Assembly (NCBI RefSeq): GCF_014083985.1
Contig: NZ_CP046907.1
Span: 1,530,001 to 1,594,000 of the forward strand
Direction: 5' to 3'
DNA length: 64,000 bases
Origin: Streptomyces sp. SCUT-3
GTDB taxonomy: Bacteria > Actinomycetota > Actinomycetes > Streptomycetales > Streptomycetaceae
This document shows positions 9,521-18,814 of this stretch, piece by piece. A program made the translations under genes and the position numbers. The notes beneath the pieces were generated by a model, which saw nothing but the letters and a program-made list of their open reading frames with translations, ran no database searches and was not told the origin of the DNA. Each line of letters starts with the position of its first letter. Position 1 is the first letter of the stretch.

Positions 9521-10999
9521 TCAGGTGCTGGTCATGCTGCGCGCGGCGTTGTAGACGTCGAGCACCGCCAGCGCGAGGGGGATGAGGGAGAGCAGGACGG
9601 CCCCCTCGGCGAGGTCCATCATCCGGCCCCAGAAGGGGGTGACGCCCTTCTTCGGGACGATCAGGGCGACGGCCACCAGCAGGGCGGCGCCGAGGGCGAC
9701 GGCCGCGCTCAGCCACACGGTGCGGATGTCCAGCGGGGCCCCGTTCCCCTTGAGCAGCAGCTCCTTGAGGGCGTCGGCCGGCGGGTTGAGCGCCAGGCCC
9801 AGCACGAGGAGGGCGACGGTGGCCACGCCCGCACCCATCAGGCACACGACCTGGGCGGTGTAGCGGAAGAGCCGGGCGCGCATCATGGTGGCGATGCCGG
9901 CCGCGAGCGCCAGGGCCTGCGCCCAGCCGCTGTCGGAGAAGCCGAGGACGACGCCGGCCGAGCCGACGACCGCCGCGGAGCACCCGCCGACCAGGCCGAG
10001 GAGCAGCTCGTGGCCGCGGCGGGCCTGACCGGTGATCTTCTCGAAGTCGATCGGCTCCTCCTCCTCGCGCTCGCTCTCCGGGCCGCGCTGCTTGCGCGTG
10101 GAGGAGATCTGGTCCGGGGAGCGGAAGCCGATCGGCAGCCGGGCGAAGCGGGCCGACCAGCCGGGCAGGAAGGCGACGACGGCGATCGCGGTCACCGCGG
10201 TGACCGCGGCGGCCTCGCGCGGCTGCGCCTCGGAGACGATCGCCACGAAGGTGGCCAGGGTCCCGACGAAGGAGACGAAGGACGTCGCGACGAACGGCGC
10301 GTCGCCCTGCGGGAGGAGCGCGACCAGCAGCACCGAGGCGATCAGCACCACGACGCAGCCGATGAGGAAGTGCAGCCGGCCCGGCCCCTCCCCCTCCGAC
10401 AGCGGCATGACGCCGGAGCCCGCCACCAGCAGGTGGGGCAGGGCGGCCAGTCCCAGCGCCATCGCCGACCAGCGGTCGTCGTAGACCCGGGCGCGCACGC
10501 CGGACAGGGCGACCAGGACCAGGCCGGTGGCGCCGGCGATGATGCCGGGCAGTCCGTGCATGTCGTGCTTGAACGGTTCGGAGAACCACAGCACCAGGGC
10601 CATCATCGTCAGCAGCAGCACGCCGGCGGCCAGCCCGGCGGCGCGCATCAGCCCGTCGTTCCAGCTGCGCCGGTCGGTCTCGACCGCGGAGGCGACGGCG
10701 TCGACGACGTCGTCGAAGACGGCGGGCGGCAGCGAGTCGGCGAACGGCCTCATCAGGAGCAGTTCGCCGTCGAGGATGCGGTGCTCGACCAGGGACCGGC
10801 CCGGGTCGAGGACCGTGCCGTCGCGGCGGACCAGGTGGTAGCCGGTGGGCGCCCCTTCTGCCGGGGCCTGGCCCGACAGCCTCAGAATCTCCGGGTAGAC
10901 GTCCGACAGCGGCACGTCCTCAGGCAGTGCGACGTCGATTCTGCTGTCCGGCGCCGCGACCGTGACTCTGCAGAATCCGGTTGCTGAAACCGTGCTCAC
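9521..10999 (-). CDS. eccD: Type VII secretion integral membrane protein EccD
   Basis: Membrane channel component of the ESX/type VII secretion apparatus. The 492-residue protein starts with a ubiquitin-like cytosolic domain (about residues 5-90, CRVTVAAPDSRIDVALP). Eleven or so hydrophobic helices fill residues 120-490. A cytosolic charged loop near the middle contains KQRGPESEREEEEPIDFEK. The start is the GTG at 10999 (VSTVSATGFCRV), preferred over the upstream end of the frame because it begins at the conserved domain and has GGGGGAA upstream. It is divergent from eccC across a 247-bp gap that must hold both promoters; TAGGAT at 11145-11150 is a possible eccC -10. Confidence 0.93.
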   Translation of the reverse strand: MSTVSATGFCRVTVAAPDSRIDVALPEDVPLSDVYPEILRLSGQAPAEGAPTGYHLVRRDGTVLDPGRSLVEHRILDGELLLMRPFADSLPPAVFDDVVDAVASAVETDRRSWNDGLMRAAGLAAGVLLLTMMALVLWFSEPFKHDMHGLPGIIAGATGLVLVALSGVRARVYDDRWSAMALGLAALPHLLVAGSGVMPLSEGEGPGRLHFLIGCVVVLIASVLLVALLPQGDAPFVATSFVSFVGTLATFVAIVSEAQPREAAAVTAVTAIAVVAFLPGWSARFARLPIGFRSPDQISSTRKQRGPESEREEEEPIDFEKITGQARRGHELLLGLVGGCSAAVVGSAGVVLGFSDSGWAQALALAAGIATMMRARLFRYTAQVVCLMGAGVATVALLVLGLALNPPADALKELLLKGNGAPLDIRTVWLSAAVALGAALLVAVALIVPKKGVTPFWGRMMDLAEGAVLLSLIPLALAVLDVYNAARSMTST

Positions 11000-11246
11000 C
11001 TGGCGGTTCCCCCTCGTCCGGTGCTGGGTTATCGGCGCGTGGCCGCCGGATCCGTCCGGCACGCCCGCGCATCGCGATGCGCCACCTTACCGTCCTCGGC
11101 AATCCCCATCTCCCCCGCCCGGTACGCCTGTTGCCCGTGACCAGTAGGATCGGCGCCTGCCTTAGCTTCATGGGTGGCTTCTGTACGGGGGGCCGCCGCC
11201 ACGGGGGCGGTCCGAAACGCGAGTTGAGTGAAGGACTGGTGCATCG

Positions 11247-14200
11247 GTGAGCGTGGTCGTCGTCAAACGCCCGCCGCGGGTTCTCCCGCCGGACGTGCCG
11301 AGTGAGGAGGTGCGGCTGGAGGCGCCGCCGGAACTCCCGCGCGGCGAGGACCAGAACCTGCTCATGAACCTGCTGCCGATGCTCGGCATGGGATCCTCGG
11401 CGGCGTTCTTCTTCATGCCCGCCAACAACGGCAGCGGCGGCGGGTTCATGAAGGTCATGGGCGTGCTGATGCTCGCCTCCACGCTGGCGATGGTCGTCGC
11501 CCAGATCGTGCGGGCCCGCCAGGGGCCCTCGGGACAGATGGCCGAAGGGCGGCGCGACTACCTCAAGTACCTCGCGCAGGTACGGCGGCAGGTGCGGCGC
11601 ACGGCCCACAAGCAGCGCGACGCCCAGTACTACCTGCACCCGTCCCCGGAGCAGCTGTGGGCCCTGGTGGCCGAGGGCTCGCGGGTGTGGGAGCGGCGCT
11701 CCACCGACCCCGACTTCGCGCAGGTGCGCATCGGCCTGGGGCCGCAGCAGCTGGCGACCCCGCTGGTCGCCCCGGAGACCGCGCCGGTGGACGAGCTCGA
11801 GCCGCTGACCGCGCACGCGATGCAGCAGTTCCTGTCCGCGCACGGATCGCTGGACGACCTGCCGCTGGCCGTCGGGCTGCGCTCCTTCTACCACGTGACG
11901 GTCTCCGGGGACCCGGACACCGTCTACGGCACGACCCGCGCGGCCCTGGGCCAGATGTGCGCCCTGCACTCCCCCGAGGACCTGGTGGTCGCGGTCGTCG
12001 CGGCCCCCGGCGCCGCGGCCGAGTGGGAGTGGACCAAGTGGCTCCCGCACATGCAGCACAAGGAGGCCGACGGGGCGGGCTCGATGCGGCTGTTCTGCAG
12101 CGACCTGGGCGAGGTCGAGGAACTGCTGCACGACAAGCTCGACGGCCGCCCCCGGTTCAACCGGGAGGGGCAGCCGCTGCTGGACTCCCCGCACCTGGTG
12201 ATCGTGCTCGACGGCGGCAGCGTCCCTGCCGACTCGGTCATCGCCTCCGCGGAGGGCCTGCAGGGGGTGACCATCCTGGAGGTGGTGCCCGGCGAACTCG
12301 ACGAGATGCGCGGCTCGCTGTCCCTCCAGGTGTGGCCCGGCCAGCTGGAACTGGAGACCGGCTCGGGCGTGTACACCGGCGTCCCCGACACGATGTCCGC
12401 CAGCCAGGCCGAGTCGCTGGCACGCCAGCTCGCCCCGCTGCGCCTCGGCGCGGCGGACGCCGACGAGCCGCTGCTGGCCAACCTTGACTTCACCGACCTG
12501 ATGGGCATCGGCGACGCGGCCGGCGTCGACGTCTCCCGCACCTGGCGGCCCCGTTCGCTGCACGAGCGGCTGCGGGTGCCGATCGGCCTGGGCGAGACCG
12601 GCGAGCCGGTCATGCTCGACATCAAGGAGGCCTCGCAGGAGGGCATGGGCCCGCACGGCCTGTGCGTCGGCGCGACCGGCTCCGGAAAGTCCGAGCTGCT
12701 GCGCACCCTGGTGCTGGGCCTGGCCGTCACCCACTCCTCCGAGACGCTCAACTTCGTCCTGGCGGACTTCAAGGGCGGTGCGACGTTCACCGGCATGGGC
12801 AGCATGCCGCACGTCTCCGCGGTCATCACCAACCTGGCCGACGAGCTGACCCTGGTCGACCGCATGCGCGACTCGATCACCGGCGAGCTCAACCGGCGCC
12901 AGGAACTGCTGCGCCAGTCCGGCAACTACGCCAACATCACCGACTACGAGAAGGCCCGCGCGGCCGGCGCGCCGCTCGACCCGCTGCCGTCGCTCGTCCT
13001 GATCATCGACGAGTTCAGCGAGCTGCTGGCCGCCAAGCCGGACTTCATCGAGATGTTCATCCAGATCGGCCGCATCGGCCGGTCCCTGGGCGTGCACATG
13101 CTGCTGGCCTCGCAGCGCCTGGAGGAGGGCAAGCTGCGCGGCCTGGACACCTTCCTGTCCTACCGCATCGGCCTGCGGACCTTCTCCGCCGCCGAGTCGC
13201 GCACCGCCATCGGCGTGCCGGACGCCTACCACCTGCCGAACGTGCCCGGCGCCGGCTACCTCAAGTACGACACCGAGACGATGGTGCAGTTCAAGGCCGC
13301 CTACGTCTCCGGCACCTACCGCTCCTCCGGGGCGGTCGCGCCCGGCGGCGGCCGGATCGACCGGTCCCCGGTGCTGTTCACCGCCTCCCCGGTGCCGCTG
13401 CGCATCCTCGAGGAGCCGGCCCCGGGCGAGGTCTCCTCGCAGATCGACGACGCGCTCGCCGACACCGTGCTGGACGTGATCGTGCGCCGCCTGGAGGGGC
13501 AGGGCCCGCCCGCCCACCAGGTGTGGCTGCCTCCGCTGGAGGAGGCGCCCAGCATCGACCAGTTGCTGCCGCCGCTGACGGTCGACGCCGACCGGGGCCT
13601 GCACGCCGACGGCTACACCGCCACCGGCAAGCTGACCGTGCCGGTCGCCCTGGTGGACAAGCCGTTCGAGCAGCGCCGCGACGTGCTCTACAGCGACTTC
13701 TCCGGCTCCGCCGGCCACGCCCTGGTCGTGGGCGGCCCGCAGTCCGGCAAGTCCACCCTGGTCCGCACCCTGATCACCTCCTTCGCGCTCACCCACACCC
13801 CGCGCGAGGTGCAGTTCTACTGCCTGGACTTCGGCGGCGGCGGCATGCTGGCGCTGCAGAACCTGGCACACGTGGGCGGAGTCGCCTCCCGGCTGGACGG
13901 CGAGAAGGTCCGCCGCACCGTCGCCGAGGTGCACGGCATCCTCAACGCCCGCGAGGAGTTCTTCCGGGCCAACTCCGTCGACTCGATGGGCACCTTCCGC
14001 TCCCGCCGGGCCGCCGGCCACTACCCGGACCAGGCCTGGGGCGACGTCTTCCTGATCATCGACGGCTGGGCGACGTTCAAGACCGACTACGAGATGCTCG
14101 ACCCGGTCATCGCCGACATCGCCACCCGCGGCCTCGGCTTCGGCATCCACCTGATCCTGACCGCCACCCGCTACACCGAGCTCCGCCCGGCACTGAAGGA

Positions 14201-15197
14201 CCAGGTCCTGACCCGGCTGGAGCTGCGCCTGGGCGACGCGATGGAGTCCGAGTTCGACCGCAAGCGGGCCGAGAACGTGCCCGTCGGCAAGCCCGGCCGC
14301 GGCCTGTCCCCGGACAAGCTCGACTACATGGCCGCCCTGCCGAGGATCGACGGCTCCTCCAGCGCCGAGGACCTCGCCGACGGCATGGCGCAGATGGTGG
14401 CCACCGTCAACGAGAACTGGCCCGGACAGCCCGCGCCGCCGGTGCGGATGCTGCCGACCATGCTCCCGGCCTCCGAGCTGCCCGGCGGCGGGGACTTCGC
14501 CGACCGCGGCGTCGCGATCGGCGTCGACGAGCTCACCCTCTCGCCGGTGTTCGTGGACTTCGAGACCGACCCGCTGTTCGTCATCTACGGCGAGAGCGAG
14601 TCCGGCAAGTCCTCGCTGCTGCGGCTGATCGCCAAGCAGGTCTCCGAGCGCTACGAGCCGAGCAAGGCGCTGTTCGTGGTCTCCGACTTCCGGCGCGCAC
14701 TGCTGGGACAGGTCCCCGACAGCCACATGTACAAGTACTGCGCCTCGGGGCCGCAGCTGCAGGAGGTCATGGAGTCGCTCGCCGGCTCGATGAGCCGCCG
14801 CATGCCGGGGTCCGACGTCACCCCGGAGCAGCTGCGCAACCGCAGCTGGTACAACGAGCCGGACGCGTTCATCTTCATCGACGACTACGACCTGGTCGCC
14901 ACCTCCATGGGCAACCCGCTGTCGGTGCTGATGGAGTACCTGCCGTTCGCCCGCGACCTGGGCCTGCGCATCATCCTGGCGCGCAGCTCCTCCGGCGCCT
15001 CCCGCGCCTCCTTCGAGCCGGTCCTCACCCGCATCAAGGAGCTCGGCGCGCAGGGCGTGATCCTGTCCGGCGACTCCAACGAGGGCCAGCTGATGGGCAA
15101 CGTGCGGGCGTCGGCCATGCCGCCGGGACGCGGATCGTTCGTGACCCGCCGCCGCGGCGCGCAGCTGGTGCAGACCGGCTACCTGCCGGAGCGCTGA
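11247..15197 (+). CDS. eccC: Type VII secretion FtsK/SpoIIIE ATPase EccC
   Basis: The motor of the ESX apparatus, which binds Esx substrates and drives export. The 1316-residue protein is the fused EccCa-EccCb form. Two N-terminal transmembrane helices lie at about residues 38-58 and 68-90. Three ATPase domains follow, with Walker A motifs GATGSGKS (about 475), GGPQSGKS (about 829) and GESESGKS (about 1115). The first domain has a full Walker B (LVLIIDEFSELL). In the second the Walker B reads VFLIIDGWATF, with Gly in place of the catalytic Glu, and in the third FIFIDDYDLV. This fits the known pattern in which only the first ATPase is fully catalytic. GTG/ATG-type start at 11247; ends before two strong palindromes. 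Confidence 0.96.
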   Translation: MSVVVVKRPPRVLPPDVPSEEVRLEAPPELPRGEDQNLLMNLLPMLGMGSSAAFFFMPANNGSGGGFMKVMGVLMLASTLAMVVAQIVRARQGPSGQMAEGRRDYLKYLAQVRRQVRRTAHKQRDAQYYLHPSPEQLWALVAEGSRVWERRSTDPDFAQVRIGLGPQQLATPLVAPETAPVDELEPLTAHAMQQFLSAHGSLDDLPLAVGLRSFYHVTVSGDPDTVYGTTRAALGQMCALHSPEDLVVAVVAAPGAAAEWEWTKWLPHMQHKEADGAGSMRLFCSDLGEVEELLHDKLDGRPRFNREGQPLLDSPHLVIVLDGGSVPADSVIASAEGLQGVTILEVVPGELDEMRGSLSLQVWPGQLELETGSGVYTGVPDTMSASQAESLARQLAPLRLGAADADEPLLANLDFTDLMGIGDAAGVDVSRTWRPRSLHERLRVPIGLGETGEPVMLDIKEASQEGMGPHGLCVGATGSGKSELLRTLVLGLAVTHSSETLNFVLADFKGGATFTGMGSMPHVSAVITNLADELTLVDRMRDSITGELNRRQELLRQSGNYANITDYEKARAAGAPLDPLPSLVLIIDEFSELLAAKPDFIEMFIQIGRIGRSLGVHMLLASQRLEEGKLRGLDTFLSYRIGLRTFSAAESRTAIGVPDAYHLPNVPGAGYLKYDTETMVQFKAAYVSGTYRSSGAVAPGGGRIDRSPVLFTASPVPLRILEEPAPGEVSSQIDDALADTVLDVIVRRLEGQGPPAHQVWLPPLEEAPSIDQLLPPLTVDADRGLHADGYTATGKLTVPVALVDKPFEQRRDVLYSDFSGSAGHALVVGGPQSGKSTLVRTLITSFALTHTPREVQFYCLDFGGGGMLALQNLAHVGGVASRLDGEKVRRTVAEVHGILNAREEFFRANSVDSMGTFRSRRAAGHYPDQAWGDVFLIIDGWATFKTDYEMLDPVIADIATRGLGFGIHLILTATRYTELRPALKDQVLTRLELRLGDAMESEFDRKRAENVPVGKPGRGLSPDKLDYMAALPRIDGSSSAEDLADGMAQMVATVNENWPGQPAPPVRMLPTMLPASELPGGGDFADRGVAIGVDELTLSPVFVDFETDPLFVIYGESESGKSSLLRLIAKQVSERYEPSKALFVVSDFRRALLGQVPDSHMYKYCASGPQLQEVMESLAGSMSRRMPGSDVTPEQLRNRSWYNEPDAFIFIDDYDLVATSMGNPLSVLMEYLPFARDLGLRIILARSSSGASRASFEPVLTRIKELGAQGVILSGDSNEGQLMGNVRASAMPPGRGSFVTRRRGAQLVQTGYLPER

Positions 15198-15233
15198 GCA
15201 GCCCCGCGCCCGTGACATGACGTGACGTGACGA

Positions 15234-15280
15234 CGGAGGGGGTGGGGCGGGCCCGTACGGGCCCGCCCCACCCCCTCCGT
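15234..15280. terminator. Near-perfect 47-bp palindrome after eccC
   Basis: Arms of 23 and 24 bases meet at CCGTACGG with one bulged C. It starts 36 bp after the eccC stop and is followed by a short TTTCCG tract, so it is a strong terminator for eccC. Confidence 0.85.
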
Positions 15281-15416
15281 TTCCGTTTCCGCCTTCCTGC
15301 CCTCCCCGGGCGCTCCGGCCGCCCGGGCGATGATGTGCGGGCCGGGTACCCGGGCGCCGGGGCAGGGCCTTCTGAGCCGCGGAGCCGCATCTCCCTGAGG
15401 CCTTGCGGCCCCGTAA

Positions 15417-15464
15417 GACCGGACCGAGGCCGCACCCCGGCCGGGGTGCGGCCTCGGTCCGGTC
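15417..15464. terminator. Perfect 48-bp palindrome before the minus-strand gene
   Basis: Positions 15417-15464 form a perfect 24+24 palindrome with no spacer. It sits 66 bp past the end of the convergent minus-strand gene (stop at 15530). With the palindrome at 15234 it fills the 332-bp gap between convergent genes; nothing else is seen there. Confidence 0.85.
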
Positions 15465-15529
15465 CGGGTGCACAGCCTTCCCGGATGCACCGCAGTGCGC
15501 AGTGCCCGGCGTCTTCTTCCGCGGGGTTC

Positions 15530-16444
15530 CTAGCGCGGCTCGAGGGAGGGTTCCTCTGCAGGCCGGGGCGCCTCTTCGTTGCGGTAGGAACGGTAGGCGT
15601 TGTCGTAGGCGAGGCCTGCGACGACGGCCACGCCGCACGAGACCAGGTGCGGGACGGTCTGCGGCAGGACGAGACAGCCCGCGACCCCCACGAGCACGAT
15701 CCCCGCGCACAGCAGGGCCGGGGCGCGCAGCAGCGCGGGCCACGCCCGGTGCAGGTCGATCTCCCGGACCCGGTACGCGGGATCGGTGACGGGGCGTTGC
15801 GTCCGCGGGAGGAGCGCCAGCGCCGCCGGGGTGGGCAGGAGGCCCCGCAGCAGCCATCCGCCGTCACCGATCAGCACGGCACGGACGTCCGCCCGGTTCT
15901 CGCGCAACCGCGCCTGCGGGGTGTCACCGCCGTCCGAGGGCTTCGACTCCGGCCTGCGCTTGAGGTACAGCCAGGCGTCCTCGGGACCGATCACCGCCGC
16001 CGCGGTCTCCGCCGCCGCGTACGACTCGATGACGAACGGGGCCTCTTCGCCCCACGGCGTCGCCAGTAGCAGGCAGGGGACCGTCTTCTCCGACGCGCCG
16101 CCGGATGCGGCGGACCCCGTCCCCTCGCTCCCGGCCCCCTCGCGTCCGGCCCCACCGCTCCCGGCCCCGCCGAACCGGAAACCTGTGGAGACGGCTCCGG
16201 TCCGCCCGGAGTAACCTGCTCCACCAAAGCTCCAGACTTTTTGATGCCGGGCCGTTCTCGTATCTTCTCGGCGCCCTGTAGTTGTTCCAGCAGCCTTCGC
16301 CGACGCCTCGGCGTCCCCGGCCACCTGCTCCTTGCGCTGCTCCACGGCCGGCACGGTGCGCAGTCCGGTCTCTGCCGCCTGCAAATGCGCGGAATCGGCC
16401 TCGCATCCCGAGTCCCTGGCCTGTTGCCCGAAGTCCTCCTCCAT
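15530..16444 (-). CDS. Membrane protein of unknown function in the type VII locus
   Basis: A 304-residue protein. The first 130 residues are polar and low-complexity, ending in a Gly/Ser-rich run. A folded-looking region follows (LLLATPWGEEAPFVIESYAAAETAAAVIGPEDAWLYL), and two transmembrane helices lie near the C-terminus (about 235-255 and 260-278). I recognise no family. There is no convincing ribosome-binding site for the ATG at 16444, and the true start may be internal. It lies convergent to eccC and divergent from the redox cassette, so a type VII accessory role is possible but only positional. Confidence 0.7.
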   Translation of the reverse strand: MEEDFGQQARDSGCEADSAHLQAAETGLRTVPAVEQRKEQVAGDAEASAKAAGTTTGRREDTRTARHQKVWSFGGAGYSGRTGAVSTGFRFGGAGSGGAGREGAGSEGTGSAASGGASEKTVPCLLLATPWGEEAPFVIESYAAAETAAAVIGPEDAWLYLKRRPESKPSDGGDTPQARLRENRADVRAVLIGDGGWLLRGLLPTPAALALLPRTQRPVTDPAYRVREIDLHRAWPALLRAPALLCAGIVLVGVAGCLVLPQTVPHLVSCGVAVVAGLAYDNAYRSYRNEEAPRPAEEPSLEPR

Positions 16445-16706
16445 TGAAGGAAATTGGGCCGGTCGATCGTATTCGGACGTCGCCGGGAACGATCAGTGGC
16501 GGTCGGGGCCTTCCGCTCCCCCCGTCAACGACCTGTCGTCCCCCCGGACGGCGCCGGGCGAGTTGCGCAGGGACGAACGCGCCGGTAGACGGGAAGCACC
16601 GGGTGCCGGGCCGATGTGCCCTCTCCCCGTCGTCGCCCCTCCCGTATGGTGGGGCGGAATACTTGGGGACGCCCCGCACCCCGTGCACGGAAGGACGCCC
16701 GCGCCC

Positions 16707-17177
16707 ATGGCCCGCAGCCGGACTGCCCGCGCGCTGCCCGCGCCCGCGGCACGAGGGCTGCTCGTGCAGACGCTGGTACTGGCGCTGCTCGCCCTGGCCG
16801 CCTTCGCCTGCGTGCGCCTGCACCCGGGCAGCGGCAACTCCACCGGGCCGGAAGCGGCCCTGCGTGCGTCGGCGCCGGTGGCCGTGTCCCTCCAGGACCT
16901 CACCCGGACGGCGGTCGAGGCCTCAACCGAGATCCCCGCAGCGGAAGGCGTCGGCACGGAAGGCGCCGACACCCGTACGAGCGCCAACTGCTCGAAGAAG
17001 CCGGGGGCCACCGAAGGGCCCTCGAACCCGCGTTGGGCCGGATCCGACACGGCGCACCCGGCGGCCGCAGAGCCCTGTCCCTCCCGCCCCGCTCCTGTCC
17101 GGCACCACGTCACCGGGCACATCGGTCCTGCGCCCCCGGCGCCGGACCTGACCCGCCTGTCCGTTCTGCGGATCTAG
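16707..17177 (+). CDS. Single-TM exported protein of unknown function, first gene of redox cassette
   Basis: A 156-residue protein with a basic N-terminus and one hydrophobic segment (about residues 17-34, LLVQTLVLALLALAAFACV) that could be a signal anchor. A polar external part follows with two cysteines and a histidine pair (PVRHHVTGH). ATG start with GGAAGG 12 bases upstream. I do not recognise a family. It is 95 bp upstream of the CPVCNK membrane gene and in the same direction as the DsbA-like and CcdA-like genes, so it probably belongs to that unit. Confidence 0.6.
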   Translation: MARSRTARALPAPAARGLLVQTLVLALLALAAFACVRLHPGSGNSTGPEAALRASAPVAVSLQDLTRTAVEASTEIPAAEGVGTEGADTRTSANCSKKPGATEGPSNPRWAGSDTAHPAAAEPCPSRPAPVRHHVTGHIGPAPPAPDLTRLSVLRI

Positions 17178-17272
17178 CGGAGCCGCCGCGTGCCGTACCG
17201 CCCCGCAACAACCGGGTGCCCCGTACGGCGCGTGCCGGCCCGCCGACCGATCCGACAGAACAGGACTTCCCC

Positions 17273-17965
17273 ATGCCCTCTGCCGTCCCGCGCCCGCCCG
17301 GGCGTGCGCCCGGGCGGGCGGCCGCCGCCGTCCGCGGCTCCCTGCGATCCGCCGCCACCGCCCTGCGGGCGTGGCCTGCCGCCCGGTGGCTCGCCGCCGC
17401 CGGCGGGGCACTGCTGACCGCTGCGGTCGTCGGCTTCCCCACCGCGGTGATCCCCAGCCCGCTCTTCGGCCGGGAGGTCCCCGTCCAGTGGTGGAACTAC
17501 CCGGCTCTGGTCGCCACCGCCGTGCTGGGCGGCATCGTGATCGCCACCTACGTCCGCACCCCGTACACCGGAGCAGAGGCACGCTTCGACGGCGGCAACG
17601 GCGAACGCCCCGAGGGCAGCGACGGTGACGACGACGGCGACGACCGTGGCACGTCCCGCCTGGGTGCCGTCGGAGGGGTGCTGTCGTTCTTCGCCGTCGG
17701 CTGCCCGGTGTGCAACAAGGTCGTGCTGGTCCTGCTCGGCACGTCCGGGGCGATGACCGTCTGGGCCCCGGTCCAGCCGGTTATCGCGGTTGCGTCCGTG
17801 CTGTTCATGGGCGTGGCCGCCGTGCGCCGGCTGTCCGGCGAGGTCGCCTGCCCCGTACGGCCGACAGTCGCGGCGGGTACGGCGGGCACTGCGGCTCCCG
17901 CGGGAGCCCGGGGGGCGACGGAGCCGGCCGAGCCGGCGGTCGGCGTCTCCGCGACCGGCAACTGA
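17273..17965 (+). CDS. Four-TM membrane protein with CPVCNK motif
   Basis: A 230-residue protein with four predicted transmembrane helices: about 46-64 and 72-92 in the first half, then about 133-155 and 160-180. An acidic loop (EGSDGDDDGDDRG) separates the pairs. A CxxC motif (GCPVCNK) lies in the third helix, followed by a helix with GTSGAM. The layout is reminiscent of small thiol or metal-handling membrane proteins (MerT-like, DsbB-like), but no family is certain. It is followed 48 bp later by a DsbA-like protein and then a CcdA-like protein, so a role in carrying electrons or thiols across the membrane is a reasonable inference. AGGA site before the ATG. Confidence 0.8.
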   Translation: MPSAVPRPPGRAPGRAAAAVRGSLRSAATALRAWPAARWLAAAGGALLTAAVVGFPTAVIPSPLFGREVPVQWWNYPALVATAVLGGIVIATYVRTPYTGAEARFDGGNGERPEGSDGDDDGDDRGTSRLGAVGGVLSFFAVGCPVCNKVVLVLLGTSGAMTVWAPVQPVIAVASVLFMGVAAVRRLSGEVACPVRPTVAAGTAGTAAPAGARGATEPAEPAVGVSATGN

Positions 17966-18013
17966 ACCCCGCCCCACACTCTTCGTCCTCTCCGTCTCTT
18001 CAGGAGCATTCCC

Positions 18014-18814
18014 ATGCCCAGCAACACCTCCGCCGACAGGACCAGCAGGAGGCGGGGCATCGCCGCCGCCGCAGCCGTCCTCGTCGTCGCCCTTGTCCTC
18101 GGTGTCGTCTCCGCCGTGGCCACCGCGAACAAGGACACGTCCGGTGCCTCCGGCGGGCCGGCCGCCACCGTCGCCACTCCCGAAGCCCAGCCGCCCTCCG
18201 AGCAGGACGCCGAACTGCTCGCCCTGGCCCGTCGCGACGCCGATGACCCGCACGCCGTGGGACGCGCGGACGCGCCCGTGGTGATGATCGAGTACTCCGA
18301 CTTCCAGTGCCCGTTCTGCGGGAAGTTCGCCCGGGACACCAAGCCCGAGCTGATGAAGTACGTCGAGGACGGCACCCTGCGCATCGAATGGCGCCACTTC
18401 CCCCTCTTCGGCGAGGAGTCCGAGAACGCCGCACGCGCGGGGTACGCCGCCGCTCAGCAGGACCGGTTCTGGCAGTTCCACGACGTCGTCTACTCCGAGG
18501 AGCGCAAGCGCAACAGCGGGGTGTTCGCCCCCGGCAAGGTAGAGAAGATGGCCCGGGAGGCGGGCGTCCCCGACATCGACCGCTTCTGTGCCGACATGAA
18601 GAGCAAGAAGGCGGGCGCGTTCGTCACCGCTGACTCCGAGGAGGGTTACCGCCTCGGAGTGACCAGCACCCCCGCGTTCCTGGTCAACTCGCAGCCCATC
18701 CTCGGCTCGCAGCCCCTGGAGACCTTCGAGGCCGCCATCGAGTCCGCTGCCAAGGCGGCTCAGGGGTCCGGGAAGGCAGCGGGCAAGGACACCGGCGAGG
18801 AGGCGGCCGAGTGA
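18014..18814 (+). CDS. DsbA-like membrane-anchored thioredoxin
   Basis: A 266-residue extracytoplasmic thiol oxidoreductase. One N-terminal membrane anchor (about residues 17-40) precedes a thioredoxin-fold DsbA domain. The active site is FQCPFCGKF (about residue 97), and the cis-proline loop reads GVTSTPAFLVN. It would form or rearrange disulfide bonds in exported proteins. ATG start with AGGAG eight bases upstream. Its stop overlaps the GTG start of the CcdA-like gene by four bases, so the pair is translationally coupled, as expected for a thioredoxin and the membrane protein that supplies it with electrons. Confidence 0.93.
   Translation: MPSNTSADRTSRRRGIAAAAAVLVVALVLGVVSAVATANKDTSGASGGPAATVATPEAQPPSEQDAELLALARRDADDPHAVGRADAPVVMIEYSDFQCPFCGKFARDTKPELMKYVEDGTLRIEWRHFPLFGEESENAARAGYAAAQQDRFWQFHDVVYSEERKRNSGVFAPGKVEKMAREAGVPDIDRFCADMKSKKAGAFVTADSEEGYRLGVTSTPAFLVNSQPILGSQPLETFEAAIESAAKAAQGSGKAAGKDTGEEAAE

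Noticed and set aside
10920-15857. Very long minus-strand frame opposite eccC
   Set aside because: It is the antisense shadow of eccC, with His/Arg/Gly/Val-rich content and no domain. Such frames arise from the third-position G/C bias.
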